Assembly (NCBI GenBank): GCA_026400535.1
Contig: JAPLOU010000038.1
Span: forward strand, 1 to 64,000
DNA length: 64,000 nt
Reading direction: 5' to 3'
Origin: Hyphomicrobiales bacterium
Lineage (GTDB): Bacteria > Pseudomonadota > Alphaproteobacteria > Rhizobiales > Beijerinckiaceae
Shown: piece by piece, positions 1-10,900 of the stretch
How positions within the stretch are numbered: the stretch's first letter is position 1
Layout: every line of letters starts with the position of its first letter
The notes under the pieces: model-generated
The model's database searches: none
The model's input: the letters and a program-made list of their open reading frames with translations, nothing else
What the model was told of the DNA's origin: nothing
Program-made: the position numbers and the translations under genes

Positions 1-1
1 C

Positions 2-751
2 CAGTTCATGCTGGTCACGTTCGACTGGCGCTGGACGTTGGCGATCTTCGCGCTGGCGCATCTTGCGATCTGCGCGCCGATCCACCACGCGTTGCTGAGG
101 CGGGCCGTGCCGCTGGCTGACACGCCGGCCGACCCGCTGGCCGACCCGCTGGCGCCGTCGGTGGCCGACCCTCCCGTGCTGACCGGAGCGGAGCGGCAGC
201 GGGCCCTGGCGCTGTTCACGGTTGCGATCAGCATTTCGGGCCTGGTCTACTCCTGCTTCCCGGTGCACATGCTCCGGATCATCGAGAATGAGGGTTTCAG
301 CCCCGAGGCCGCGGCCCTTGTCGCCATGGTGATGGGTCCTGCCCAGGTTCTCGCCCGGTTCGTCGAGATCACGCTCGGGCATCGGTTTGATCCGCTCATG
401 ACGGGGCGCGCCGCACTCGGTACGGCGGTGGCCAGCATTGCGGTCCTGCTGCTGGTCTCGGGCACACTGGCCAGCGCCATCATCTTTGCCACGCTCTACG
501 GCGCGAGCCAGGGGTTGATCACCATCGCGCGCGGCACCGTGCCGCTGCAGCTGTTTGGGCCAAAGGGCTATGGAACCCTGGTCGGGCGGATAACAGGCCT
601 GCGTTTTCTGGTGAATGCCGCCGGCCCGTTCCTTTTCGCGCTGGCCGCGACCCATCTGTCGATGGACAGGGCGCTCGCCATCACGGCGGTTGTCGCGCTG
701 ATGGCCTTCCTGGCCTTCCTTTTCATCCGCCCGCCGAAGCCGGCCGGGTGA
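2..751 (+). CDS. MFS transporter, C-terminal part (5' end outside window)
   Basis: The reading frame is open from the first base, so the start lies upstream; about 249 residues are visible. They contain hydrophobic helices separated by short basic loops, consistent with the last six or so membrane segments of a 12-helix major facilitator protein of the inner membrane. The cytoplasmic loop after the first helices carries an Ala-Asp-Pro-rich low-complexity stretch with repeated ADPLADPLA-like units. The substrate cannot be told from this half. Its TGA stop directly abuts the stop of the convergent glyoxalase gene with no spacer. The MFS assignment rests on helix pattern and overall look, and no diagnostic loop motif is inside the window. 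Confidence 0.75.
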   Translation, partial: QFMLVTFDWRWTLAIFALAHLAICAPIHHALLRRAVPLADTPADPLADPLAPSVADPPVLTGAERQRALALFTVAISISGLVYSCFPVHMLRIIENEGFSPEAAALVAMVMGPAQVLARFVEITLGHRFDPLMTGRAALGTAVASIAVLLLVSGTLASAIIFATLYGASQGLITIARGTVPLQLFGPKGYGTLVGRITGLRFLVNAAGPFLFALAATHLSMDRALAITAVVALMAFLAFLFIRPPKPAG

Positions 752-1192
752 TCACCAGCTGCCGGTGTTCGGCATGCTCGCCCAGGGCTCGCTCTTCTGG
801 AGCGGATCGCCCTTCTGCAGCAACTCGATCGAGATGCCGTCCGGCGAGCGCACGAAGGCCATGTAGCCGTCGCGCGGTGGACGGTTGATGGTGACGCCGG
901 CCTTCATCAGCCGGTCGCAGGTCTGGTAGATATCATCGACGCGGAAGGCGAGATGGCCGAAATTGCGCCCGCCGGTGTAGTCGTGCTCATCCCAGTTGAA
1001 GGTCAGCTCGACCAACGGCGCCTTGGTCTGCCGCGCCCGCTCGGCATCGCCGGGGGCGGCGAGGAAGACCAGCGTATACTTGCCTTCGGGCCGGTCGATG
1101 CGCCGCATTTCGACGAGGCCGAGCTTGTTGACGTAGAAATCCAGGGCCGCATCGAGATTGCCGACGCGCACCATCGTGTGCAGAAATTCCAT
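752..1192 (-). CDS. gloA: Lactoylglutathione lyase (glyoxalase I)
   Basis: Converts the hemithioacetal of methylglyoxal and glutathione to S-lactoylglutathione in the cytosol (methylglyoxal detoxification). The 146-residue product is a single VOC domain pair, near the usual length. It opens [10 protein letters not shown], like bacterial GloA, and the four expected metal ligands are visible as H5, E62 (VELTFNW), H80 (FGHLAF) and E123 (SIELLQ). This ligand set matches the Ni/Co-type enzymes. The open frame continues far upstream antisense to the CDF gene, but homology begins only at the ATG at 1192. It is divergent from the CDF exporter with a 117-bp shared upstream region. The C-terminal extension beyond about residue 128 is slightly longer than in E. 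coli. Confidence 0.93.
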   Translation of the reverse strand: MEFLHTMVRVGNLDAALDFYVNKLGLVEMRRIDRPEGKYTLVFLAAPGDAERARQTKAPLVELTFNWDEHDYTGGRNFGHLAFRVDDIYQTCDRLMKAGVTINRPPRDGYMAFVRSPDGISIELLQKGDPLQKSEPWASMPNTGSW

Positions 1193-1309
1193 GCCACTGC
1201 TCCGCTGTTGATCTGTCCGGTTGACCTTCCCCACAAGATCGGCGCAGTGGGGGCATGATTTCAAGGCCAAGCCCTGTGCCAATCGTGCAGGACCAACACT
1301 GCGTGGTGC

Positions 1310-2725
1310 ATGACACAGCCGATTGACACTGAAACGCCGCAGGCCCGGGTCGCGAGGCTGAAGGAGCGCGCGGCGATGGTGTCGGTCATCGCCAGTATCG
1401 TGCTGACGCTCGGCAAGGCGCTGGCGGCCTATCTCTCGGGCTCGCTCGCGTTGCTCTCGGAGGCCGCGCACGGGCTGATCGACATCGCCGCGACCCTCAC
1501 CACGTGGTTCGCCATCCGCGCCGCCGACAAGCCTGCGGATGACGAGCATCATTATGGCCATGGCAAGATCGAGTCGGTGGCGGCGCTGGCCGAATGCGCT
1601 CTTCTGTTTGCCCTGGCAGGGGCGGTGGCCTGGGAGGCCGGCACACGGCTGTGGAGCGGGGCGCATCCCACGATCGAGGTCACGCCCATCGTGATCGGCG
1701 TTCTTGTCATCGCCATCCTGATCGATGCCACGCGCTGGCGTGCGCTGCATATCATCGCCAGGGCGACGTTCTCGGAAGCGCTGGCGGCGGATGCTCTGCA
1801 CTTCGCCTCTGATCTGGTCTCGACCGTGCTGACGCTGTTCGGGCTGGTGATGGTGCTGGCCGGCTTCAAGCATGGCGACACGGTCGCGGCGCTCGGCGTG
1901 GCGCTGTTCATCACCAGCGCGGCGACGAAGCTGGCGATCCGTACCATCGGAACGCTGGTCGACACCGCGCCCAAGGGCATGCGCGAACGGCTCGAAGAGG
2001 CGGCGTTGAAGGTGCCAGGTGTGGCTTCGGTCGAGTGGCTCAGACTGAGGCCCGGCGGCGGGCGCACCCATGGCGAGATCGGCGTCAAGGTTTCGCGGAC
2101 CCTGCCGCTCGAACAGGTGGCCGACATCAAGCAGGTGCTGGCCGGCGCCCTTGCCGTGGCCGCCCCCAATGCCGAGATCACCATCACCGCCAATCCGGTG
2201 CAGACCGATGACGAGAACGCACTGGAGCGGGTGATGATGATCGCCGCCAAGCTCAGGGTGCCAATCCACCACTTCACCTTGCAGCAACTGGGGAACCGGG
2301 CCTGCATCAGTCTCGACATGGAGGTTGATTCCGCCATGACGCTCGGGGCGGCCCATGAGCTGGCGACGCGGCTTGAAGCCGACATAAGGGCCGATTTCGG
2401 AGCGGACACGGAGGTGGAAACCCATCTCGAACCGCTGGTGATGGCGGCCCGCGACGGGCAGAATGCGACGAAGGACACCGTCGCCGGGATTGCGGCGACG
2501 CTGGCTGCAGCAGCGGCCGAGGGGAGCATCATCCACGATGTGCACAGCGTCCGCGTGCGCCAGACCGAGGCGGGGCTGATCGTGAACTTCCATTGCCGCG
2601 CCGATCGCGGGCTCGATGTCGCCGCCGTCCACGCCGCCGTCGACGAGATCGAGCGGCGGCTGCGCCAGAGCCGCGACGACGTCGCCCGGGTCGTCGGGCA
2701 CGCCGAGCCGCTTGCCGGACGCTGA
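1310..2725 (+). CDS. Cation diffusion facilitator family metal/proton antiporter
   Basis: Inner-membrane exporter of divalent metal ions (Zn, Fe, Mn, Co or Cd), driven by proton exchange. The 471-residue protein has the CDF core. Helix 2 carries H54 and D58 (SEAAHGLID), followed by the His-rich loop [10 protein letters not shown] near residues 79-88. The helix-5 motif DALHFASD has D161, H164 and D168. The C-terminal half, about residues 210-465, is long and cytoplasmic and appears to hold two dimerisation-type domains in tandem, longer than the roughly 300 residues of a minimal CDF protein. The metal cannot be assigned from sequence alone. It is followed after 108 bp by pepN on the same strand. 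Confidence 0.88.
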   Translation: MTQPIDTETPQARVARLKERAAMVSVIASIVLTLGKALAAYLSGSLALLSEAAHGLIDIAATLTTWFAIRAADKPADDEHHYGHGKIESVAALAECALLFALAGAVAWEAGTRLWSGAHPTIEVTPIVIGVLVIAILIDATRWRALHIIARATFSEALAADALHFASDLVSTVLTLFGLVMVLAGFKHGDTVAALGVALFITSAATKLAIRTIGTLVDTAPKGMRERLEEAALKVPGVASVEWLRLRPGGGRTHGEIGVKVSRTLPLEQVADIKQVLAGALAVAAPNAEITITANPVQTDDENALERVMMIAAKLRVPIHHFTLQQLGNRACISLDMEVDSAMTLGAAHELATRLEADIRADFGADTEVETHLEPLVMAARDGQNATKDTVAGIAATLAAAAAEGSIIHDVHSVRVRQTEAGLIVNFHCRADRGLDVAAVHAAVDEIERRLRQSRDDVARVVGHAEPLAGR

Positions 2726-2833
2726 CGGGCGCACGCGCGCTTTTCGCCGGACGACATCATCGCCGTTGCACAATCCTGTGCGAAGAGGCGGCGCCGGCTT
2801 GCAACCGCTGCCTGAACGTGACTGTCTGCCGTC

Positions 2834-5473
2834 ATGCGCACCGAAGACACCCCCTTGATCAGGCTGGAGGATTATCGGCCTTCCGATTTCCTGATCGACA
2901 CCGTTCATCTCGACATCAGCCTTGATCCGACCAGCACCGTGGTGCGCGCGCTCTACGCGCTCAGGCCGAACCCGGCCGGCACGCCGGGCGCAGCGCTTGC
3001 GCTGGATGGCGACGAGCTGTCGCTATCCTCGATCCTGCTCAACGGCGTGGGCCTTGATGCGGCTGACTACACCGTCACGCCGCAATCGCTGGTGCTGCAC
3101 GCACCGCCGCAAAAGCCCTTCACGCTCACCATCGAGACCCGGACCAACCCCACGGCCAACACCAGGCTGATGGGCCTTTACCGCTCGAGCGGCGTCTACT
3201 GCACCCAGTGCGAGGCAGACGGATTTCGCCGGATCAGCTATTGTCTCGACCGGCCCGATGTCCTGTCGATCTACACGGTGCGGCTCGAAGGCGCGAAGGC
3301 CGAGACACCGGTCCTGCTCTCCAACGGCAACCGGCTGGCCGCCGGCGATGTGCCCGGAACCGACCGTCATTTCGCGGCATGGCACGATCCGTGGCCGAAG
3401 CCGGCCTACCTGTTCGCGCTGGTGGGCGGCGATCTCGGCGTCATCCTCGACAGTTTCACCACCATGGGCGGGCGCACGGTCGAGCTCGGCGTCTATGTCG
3501 AGAAGGGCAAGGAGCCCCGCGCCGCCTACGCCATGGCTGCGATCAAGCGCTCCATGCGCTGGGACGAGACGGCGTTCGGACGGCAATACGATCTTGACGT
3601 GTTCAACGTCGTTGCCGTGTCGGACTTCAACATGGGCGCCATGGAGAACAAGGGCCTCAACATCTTCAATGACAAGTATGTGCTGGCCTCGCCCGACAGC
3701 GCCACCGATGGCGACTATGCCAACATCGAAGGCATCATCGCGCACGAGTATTTCCACAACTGGACCGGCAATCGCATCACCTGCCGTGACTGGTTCCAGC
3801 TCTGCATGAAGGAGGGCCTGACGGTCTATCGCGACCAGGAGTTCACCGCCGATGAACGCTCGCGCCCGGTCAAGCGCATCGCCGATGTGGTCCGGCTCAG
3901 GCTGACGCAGTTCGTCGAGGATGCCGGCCCGCTCGCGCACAATGTCCGGCCGCGCGCCTACAAGGAGATCAACAACTTCTATACGGCGACGGTCTACGAG
4001 AAGGGCGCGGAGCTGATCCGCATGCTGAAGGTGCTGATCGGCGAGGCTGCCTTCGCCCGCGGCATGACGCTGTTTTTCGATCGTTGCGACGGGATGGCGG
4101 TGACGATGGAGGAATTCCTCGGCTGCTTCGCCGAGACATCCGGGCTTGATCTGGGCCATTTCGCGCGCTGGTACGAGCAGGCCGGCACGCCGCAGGTCGT
4201 GGCCTCCGGCCGCTGGAACAGCGACAGCAAGACCTACACGCTCGATCTCGCGCAATCGACACCACCGACGCCCGGGCAGGACACCAAGGAGCCGATGCTG
4301 ATCCCGCTGAGGCTTGGCCTTGTCGGGGCCACCGGCGACCTGCCGCTCAGGGCCAGCGGCGACTTCCGGCTCGCCGACGATGTGCTGATCCTCGACAAGG
4401 CGGCGGGACGCATCACCTTCCACGGTGTGGGGGAAGCGCCCGTGCCGTCCCTGCTGCGCGGCTTCTCGGCGCCGGTCAATCTGCAGACCAATCTGGGACC
4501 GGAGGCGCTGCTGCGGCTTGCGCGCGTCGACAGTGATCCGTTCAACCGCTGGCAAGCCTTGCGCAGCGTCATGACCAGCGAGTTGATCGCTGCGGTTGGC
4601 GCTCTGCGGCGCGGTGCGGCGGCAGCCTTCTCCGATGCACTCCTCGCTGCGGTCGGCAGCGCGCTGGCGACACCCTCCCAGGGCGCTTATGTCGCCCAGC
4701 TCATCGCCATGCCATCGGCCAGCGACATTGCACGCGAGCTTGGCCAGGACGTCGACCCTGACGCCATCCTCGGCGCGATCACCGCGCTCGGCGCACGGAT
4801 CAGCCGGACACTTGGACCGGCGCTTGAGCGGCATCACGATGCCCTGGCCGACCCGGGCCCCTATCGTCCCGACGCCGCCAGCGCCGGGGCGCGCGCTTTG
4901 CGCAACATCTGCCTGGCCTATCTGTGCCGGGGCCAGGAGCCGGCTGCGATCCGGCGCGCATCGGAGCAGTTCGCCGGGGCTGGCAACATGACCGACAGGC
5001 TCGCCGCCCTCTCCGCCCTTGGCCTCGCGCCGGGGCCGGCCTTCGAGGCCGCGCTTGCCGCCTTCGAAGCCGCGCATGAGGACGACCCGCTGGTCTTGGA
5101 CAAGTGGTTCGCCCTGCAGGCCGCGATGCCGGGGCGGCCCACCCTGGCCCGCGTCAGGTCGCTGCTGGCGCACCCGAAATTCTCGCTGCGCACGCCGAAC
5201 CGGGTTTACGCCCTGCTCTCGACCTTCGCGCATGGCAATCCGAGCGAGTTCCACCGCCCCGATGGCGCAGCCTACGACTTGATTGCTGATCTGGTGGTGG
5301 CCACTGACAGGATCAATCCGCAGGTCGCCTCGCGCCTGATGTCTGCCTTCCGCACCTGGCGTTCAGTGGAAGCAGGCCGTAGAAGCCTGGCGGAGACAGC
5401 GATGCGCCGCGTCGCCGCGATGCCTGGCCTGTCGCGGGATGTCACCGACATCTGCGAGCGCTCGTTGGCCTGA
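2834..5473 (+). CDS. pepN: Aminopeptidase N (M1 family zinc metallopeptidase)
   Basis: Cytosolic alanyl aminopeptidase that trims N-terminal residues from peptides. At 879 residues it has the normal length of bacterial PepN. The exopeptidase motif GAMEN is visible near residue 270. The zinc motif HEYFH is at residues 304-308, with the third ligand E327 correctly placed 19 residues after H308. The C-terminal half is the Ala/Leu-rich helical PepN bowl. The ATG at 2834 starts a typical [19 protein letters not shown] leader. The gene ends in a hairpin whose loop is the stop codon itself (5463-5481). It is upstream of and co-directional with the PleC-like kinase. Confidence 0.96.
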   Translation: MRTEDTPLIRLEDYRPSDFLIDTVHLDISLDPTSTVVRALYALRPNPAGTPGAALALDGDELSLSSILLNGVGLDAADYTVTPQSLVLHAPPQKPFTLTIETRTNPTANTRLMGLYRSSGVYCTQCEADGFRRISYCLDRPDVLSIYTVRLEGAKAETPVLLSNGNRLAAGDVPGTDRHFAAWHDPWPKPAYLFALVGGDLGVILDSFTTMGGRTVELGVYVEKGKEPRAAYAMAAIKRSMRWDETAFGRQYDLDVFNVVAVSDFNMGAMENKGLNIFNDKYVLASPDSATDGDYANIEGIIAHEYFHNWTGNRITCRDWFQLCMKEGLTVYRDQEFTADERSRPVKRIADVVRLRLTQFVEDAGPLAHNVRPRAYKEINNFYTATVYEKGAELIRMLKVLIGEAAFARGMTLFFDRCDGMAVTMEEFLGCFAETSGLDLGHFARWYEQAGTPQVVASGRWNSDSKTYTLDLAQSTPPTPGQDTKEPMLIPLRLGLVGATGDLPLRASGDFRLADDVLILDKAAGRITFHGVGEAPVPSLLRGFSAPVNLQTNLGPEALLRLARVDSDPFNRWQALRSVMTSELIAAVGALRRGAAAAFSDALLAAVGSALATPSQGAYVAQLIAMPSASDIARELGQDVDPDAILGAITALGARISRTLGPALERHHDALADPGPYRPDAASAGARALRNICLAYLCRGQEPAAIRRASEQFAGAGNMTDRLAALSALGLAPGPAFEAALAAFEAAHEDDPLVLDKWFALQAAMPGRPTLARVRSLLAHPKFSLRTPNRVYALLSTFAHGNPSEFHRPDGAAYDLIADLVVATDRINPQVASRLMSAFRTWRSVEAGRRSLAETAMRRVAAMPGLSRDVTDICERSLA

Positions 5474-5481
5474 GGCCAACG
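5463..5481 (+). other. Perfect hairpin with the pepN stop codon as its loop
   Basis: Eight-base arms CGTTGGCC and GGCCAACG flank the three bases TGA, which are the pepN stop (5471-5473). No T-run follows, so it is not a canonical intrinsic terminator. It could be a 3'-end stabilising or processing structure. Confidence 0.6.
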
Positions 5482-5698
5482 CTCCGGCAGCCTTAGCCAC
5501 AATGGTTAACAGGAGCTTGCGCGCATAAGATTCGCGGTCGCTTCCCGTACCCGTTCAGGTTGCATTTTCCGGCAGGGACTCACTTAGGGTCTAGACAGAA
5601 AGATTCCCGAGGATTCATAGTGACGCTGATTCGGAAGACGCCGCACGATCTTCCGGCAGCACTGAACCAACAGGCAATCCACCACGGAGGGGGACGAC

Positions 5699-7996
5699 AT
5701 GGCGCGTGTCAACGCAGCCAGCGATGTGGCGCGTCTGGGCACGATTCTGGGCGTGGCCCGGTCGGTGTCCCACCCGCTGCATCTGGCGTTGCACCGCGCC
5801 GAGCCGTGGCTCAAATTGGCCATCCCGCTTCTGGTCGCGGTCTTCGCCCTGTTGCTCGGCATCGCCGGTGCACTGTTCCACTCCGCCAGCAGCCGCGAAA
5901 CGCTGGAAGACGCCATCAACGACATCGATGTGATCGCGTCGCTCGTGGCGCGTGACATCGCCGCCCAGCCGGGCGCCTTCGCCCCTGGCGCCGATCCCGC
6001 GCGCCAGGTCCGCGCGCTGCACGAACTCACGCTGAGCCAGTCGCGGCGGATCGTGGTGACAGATGCGGGCGGCGCCATCGTCGCCAGCCAGCCGCCCGTC
6101 CTGCCGGGCCAGACCAGCTTGCTCGACCTTCTGGGCCCGTCCCAGCCGCTCACGACCTTTGCCGACAAGGCCGGCGTCATCGTCGTTCCCCTGCCAGGCG
6201 GCCAGGTCATCGCCACGGTCAGGAACCTGCCGGCGCCGCTCGGGCAGGTCGCCCTGATCCAGTCCGTGGACGCGGCGCTGCACGGCAGCGGCTCGCGCAG
6301 CAGATTCGTCATCATGCTGCTGGGCTCGGCGGTTCTGGTGCTGAGCGTCCTGACCGTCGCCTTCCTAATGCAGACCGGCAGGGCCCGCGCGGCCGATCTC
6401 GACTGCGAGCGCGTGCGCCAGCGCATCGACGCCGCGCTGAACAGCGGACGCTGCGGATTGTGGGACTGGGACCTTGGCCGCGGCGTGATCTACTGGTCCG
6501 ACTCGATGTACGCGATGCTGGGCTATGCGCGGGCCAGCAACCTGCTCTCCTTCGGCGAGGTCAACCGCCTCGTCCACCCCGACGACGCTAACCTTTACGA
6601 GGTGGCGCAACTGCTCTGCGCCGGCGCGCGCAAGGACGTGTCCCATGATTTCCGCATCCGGGATGCCGACGGCAACTGGCTCTGGCTGCGCGCCCGTGCC
6701 GAAATCCTGTTCGATCAGGCAACCGGCAGCAAGCATCTGGTCGGCATCGCGGTCGACATCACACAGGAGCGCACCATCGCGGCTGAATCAGCCAGCGCCG
6801 AACTCAGGCTCTGGGATTCGATCGAGACAATTCCGGAAGCCTTCGTGCTGTGGGATGCCCAAAAGAAGCTGGTGACCTGCAACTCCCGGTTCCAGAAGCT
6901 GCACCAGTTGCCCGAGAACACCGTGCGCCGCGGCATGCATTATGACGATGTCATGCGGCATGCGACGCCCCCCGTCATCGCCGAGGACATCCTGCGCCAC
7001 ACCAGCGTCGAGAACCGCTCGCGGCTGAGCGAGGTGAAGCTCGCCGACGGTCGCTGGCTGCAGATCAGCGAACGGCGCACAAAGGACGGCGGCTCGGTCT
7101 CGATCGGCACCGACATCACCATCATCAAGGAACACGAGCACAAGCTGATGGACAGCGAGCGGCGCCTGCTCGGCACTGTGGCGGACCTGAAGGCCTCGCG
7201 CCGGCAGATGGAGGCCCAGGCCCAGCAACTGACCGATCTCGCGGAACGCTACCTTGAGCAAAAGGCCGCGGCGGAAATCGCCAGCAAGGCCAAGAGTGAA
7301 TTCCTCGCCAACATGAGCCACGACCTGCGCACGCCGCTCAATGCGATCATCGGCTTTTCGGACGTGATGCAGAGCGGCATGTTCGGCAGCCTCGGCTGCG
7401 AGCGCCACATGGTCTATTGCGCGGACATCAAGCAGAGCGGCGAGCAACTCCTGTCGATCGTCGACGACATTCTCGACATGTCGCGCATCGAAACCGGCAA
7501 GGTCCGCATCGTAGCGCAGCCCCTGTCGGTGGCGCCGCTGATGGCGGATGTGATCGCGGCAACCAAGCCGTCCTTCGAAGGCAAGGACATCGCGGTCGAG
7601 TTCGACGTGGCGGACGACATCCTGGCCATGGCGGACGCCGCTGCGCTGAAGCAGATCCTCGGCAACATCCTGCAGAACTCGGCCAAGTTCACGCCAATCG
7701 GCGGGTCAGTCTCGGTCCGCGCGCGTCCAGCCGGCGCCATGCTGCACATCTTCATCGCAGACAACGGCATCGGCATTCCCCCCGCGGTGCTGCCGCGGAT
7801 CGGCCGTCCCTTCGAGCAGGTCGAGGGTGGTGAGACCGCGCGTTCGCACAAGGGCTCGGGGCTTGGCCTCGCCATCGCGCGGTCGCTGTGCGAGTTGCAT
7901 GGCGGCAGCCTCAGGGTCCGCTCCGAGGTCGGCGCCGGCACGCTGGTTCTGGTGCGCCTGCCGCGGGCCGACAACGACCCCAGTCTCCTGCAGTGA
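5699..7996 (+). CDS. pleC: PAS-domain sensor histidine kinase, PleC/DivJ type
   Basis: Membrane-bound hybrid-less histidine kinase or phosphatase, predicted to act on a DivK-type single-domain receiver in cell-cycle and polarity control. Residues about 38-60 and 201-223 are membrane helices enclosing a roughly 140-residue periplasmic domain. PAS domains lie at about 250-365 and 370-480, followed by a short coiled coil. HisKA has the phospho-acceptor H541 in NMSHDLRTPLNAIIGFSD, and a HATPase domain carries the G-box GSGLGLAIA. The DHp text after the H box resembles PleC, DivJ and PdhS. The pleC symbol is inferred from this plus the glnE neighbourhood, which matches rhizobial chromosomes as I recall them. 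A strong purine-rich RBS (GGAGGGGG) precedes the ATG. Its stop abuts the convergent glnE stop. Confidence 0.85.
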   Translation: MARVNAASDVARLGTILGVARSVSHPLHLALHRAEPWLKLAIPLLVAVFALLLGIAGALFHSASSRETLEDAINDIDVIASLVARDIAAQPGAFAPGADPARQVRALHELTLSQSRRIVVTDAGGAIVASQPPVLPGQTSLLDLLGPSQPLTTFADKAGVIVVPLPGGQVIATVRNLPAPLGQVALIQSVDAALHGSGSRSRFVIMLLGSAVLVLSVLTVAFLMQTGRARAADLDCERVRQRIDAALNSGRCGLWDWDLGRGVIYWSDSMYAMLGYARASNLLSFGEVNRLVHPDDANLYEVAQLLCAGARKDVSHDFRIRDADGNWLWLRARAEILFDQATGSKHLVGIAVDITQERTIAAESASAELRLWDSIETIPEAFVLWDAQKKLVTCNSRFQKLHQLPENTVRRGMHYDDVMRHATPPVIAEDILRHTSVENRSRLSEVKLADGRWLQISERRTKDGGSVSIGTDITIIKEHEHKLMDSERRLLGTVADLKASRRQMEAQAQQLTDLAERYLEQKAAAEIASKAKSEFLANMSHDLRTPLNAIIGFSDVMQSGMFGSLGCERHMVYCADIKQSGEQLLSIVDDILDMSRIETGKVRIVAQPLSVAPLMADVIAATKPSFEGKDIAVEFDVADDILAMADAAALKQILGNILQNSAKFTPIGGSVSVRARPAGAMLHIFIADNGIGIPPAVLPRIGRPFEQVEGGETARSHKGSGLGLAIARSLCELHGGSLRVRSEVGAGTLVLVRLPRADNDPSLLQ

Positions 7997-10900
7997 TCAG
8001 CGCGTCAACCGGCTGAACACGGCACGCACCGCGTGACGGGTCTCGGCGAGCACGGACGTCAGCACGCTCGCATCCGGCGCATTCGCCGCCCGGGCGATCA
8101 GGCGCATGACCGGCAAGGGCACTGTCGTCGGATCGAATTCGCCATCGACCGTGAGCCGTTGCCAATGGATGACATCATTCATCAGCCGGTGCGCGCCGGT
8201 CAGTGTCTGCATGTCATCCGGTGACAGCAATCGTGCTGTCGCGGCCGCCCGCAGGATTCCGGCCGTGTCGCCCGCCAGCAACCCGCCATGGGCGTGGGCA
8301 TGGATCAGGACGAGCGCTTCGGCAACAAAGTCAATGTCCATCAGGCCGCCGGCCACCAGCTTGAGGTCCCAGATGTTGTCGTCGCCCTTCGCCTCGGCAA
8401 TCAGGGCCCTCATCTCGCGGACCTGCTTCATCACCGCCGCGGGCAGGCGGGGGCGGGCGAGCACGCCATGGACCTCGGCGATCACGGCATCGCACAGCGC
8501 CCGGTCCCCGGCGATGGCGCGCGTCTTGGTCAGCGCCATGTGCTCCCAAAGCTCGGCCTCGCTGGCCTGATACGCGCGAAAGCTTGACAGCCTGACCGCG
8601 AGCGGTCCCTTGCGCCCTGACGGACGCAGACGCAGATCGACCTCATAGAGGCTGCCGCGCCGGGTCGGCACCGTCAGCGCCGTCACGAGACGCTGGGCCA
8701 GACGCTGCGCCCAGGTCACCACATCCAGCGCCCGGGCGCCGTCACTGCGCGCCTCCATGTCGGGCGCGTCGTAGATCACGACCAGATCAAGATCGGACGA
8801 GGCCGTCAGGTCGCGTGTGCCAAGGCGCCCAAGCCCCAGAACCCCGAGGCGCAGGTCGGCCACATCGCCATGCGCGGCGACCAGGGCGCGCCGGGCTTCG
8901 TCGAGCGCCACTGCGATCACGCCGTCCGCAACCTTGGCATAGGCCAGCCCGGCCTTCTGCGGCGCATAGATCCCTGACAGGAGGCGCGCGCCGATCAGAA
9001 AGTTCTCCTGCCGGGCGGCGTCCCTCAGGCGGTCGAGCGCATCCTCGAAGGAGGGCGCCGGATCGCCGACGCTGGCGCGGATGCGTGCGGCGATGATCGT
9101 CTTGTCAACCTCGGTGTGGCCGAAGGCCGGATCGATCACGCAGTCGAGCACATGGGGATTGGTCGAGACCAGCCGCGCCATGCGCGGCGCACTGCCGAGA
9201 ATGGTCGCGAAGAGGCCCAGCAGACTCTCATGCGAAAGCAGGATCGACAACAACTCGACCGCGGCGGGAAGGCGGGCGAAGGCATTGTCGAGCGTGTTCA
9301 GGGCTGCGTCCGGATCGCCCGAACGTCCGAACGCCACCAGCAGCGCCGGTGTCAGTTCGGTCAGCGCCTCCCGGGCCCGGGCGCTGGTCACGGCCGAACG
9401 GCGCCCGAAATGCCAGCCGCGGATGATCTCGGCCGCCTGGGCAGGATCACGGAAGCCAAGGCGCTGCAAGGTCGCCAGCGTTTCGGGATCGGCCTCCGCG
9501 CCGGTGAAGCTCAGCGTGCCGGCTTCCGCCGCCAGCGACGGCCCGTCCTCGAACAGCAGCGCATAATGCGTCTCCACACGCCTGGCATGGGCGGTGAAGG
9601 CCGCCGTGAACTTCGCTGTCGAGGCAAAACCGGCAAAGCGGCAAAAGCCAGCCAGATCGTCGCCGTCAGAAGGAAGGCGCTGCGTCTGCTCGTCATGCCG
9701 CATCTGCAGACGGTGCTCGATGGTGCGCAGGAAACGGTAGGCCGCCGCAAGTTCGTCGCGCGCAGTGGCCGTGATCCAGCCTTCATCGGTCAGTGCCGTC
9801 AGCATGTCGAGCGTGCGGCGGCCGCGCAGCGACGGCCGCCTGCCGCCGAAGACCAGTTGCTGGGTCTGCACGAAGAATTCGACCTCGCGGATGCCGCCGC
9901 GACCAAGCTTCACATCATGCCCGGCAATGGCGATGGCCTCGTGGCCCTTCACGGCCTGGATCTGCCGCTTCATCGCGTGGATGTCGGCAATCGCGGCGAA
10001 ATCGAAGTACTTGCGCCAGATGAACGGCTTCAGTTCCTCCAGAAAGCTGAAGCCGCGCGCCATGTCTCCCGCAATCGGGCGCGCCTTGATCATCGCGGCG
10101 CGTTCCCAGTTCTGGCCGACGCTCTCGTAATAGGCATAGGCCGCGCCGGTCGAGACCGCAGCCTGCGTCGAGGCCGGATCAGGTCTCAGCCGCAGATCAA
10201 CGCGGAAGACGTAGCCATCCGGCGTGCGCTCCTGCAGGATCCGCGACAGGTCGCGCGCCAGCCTCACGAAAAAGCCGGGCGGTTCGGCAATGCCGGCGGC
10301 CTCGGCAATCTCGGCATCGTAGAACAGCACGATGTCGATGTCGGAGGAGTAGTTCAGCTCGCCGGCGCCATGCTTGCCGAGCGCCAGCACGATGAGGCCC
10401 GAGCCATGGCCCGGCTGCGCCGGATCCAACGGGACAAAGGCGCCGCGCTCTGCAGCCTTGCGCAGGAGATAGTCGATGGTCGCCTTGACCGCTGTGTCGG
10501 CGAGCGCGGTGATGGCGCCAACGGCCTTGTCAAGATCCCAGACGCCGCCGCAATCGGCCAGGGCGATCAGCAGCGCGCCCTGCCGTTTCAGGAGCCTGAG
10601 CGCTGCCATGACCTCATCAGCGGAGCCGGCGGCGGCGCAGGTGGCGCACGCCGCGTCAAGCCAGCCCGCGAGGCTCTCTTCCGGCGCGGTGGACAGGCAG
10701 GCCGCCAACAATTCCGGATCACGGCGAATGATGCCGGCGAGAAAGGGCGAATGGCCCATCACGCCTGCGACGAGTTCCGCTGCGGCAGGCAAAGCCAGAA
10801 CCGGCGACAAAGCCGCATGCGTCGGGGCATCCAGACGATCGAGCAGGTCGCGGTCCAACAACCGGGCGGCGGTCCGGCGCGGTGGCAGCACAGGGGCCGA

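Noticed and set aside
752-2908. Long minus frame of 718 codons
   Set aside because: Only its last 146 residues (from 1192) are a real protein, glyoxalase I; the rest is the antisense shadow of the CDF gene.
3023-5254. 743-codon minus frame inside pepN
   Set aside because: Arg/Gly/Ala-rich text without domains; antisense shadow of a clear M1 peptidase.
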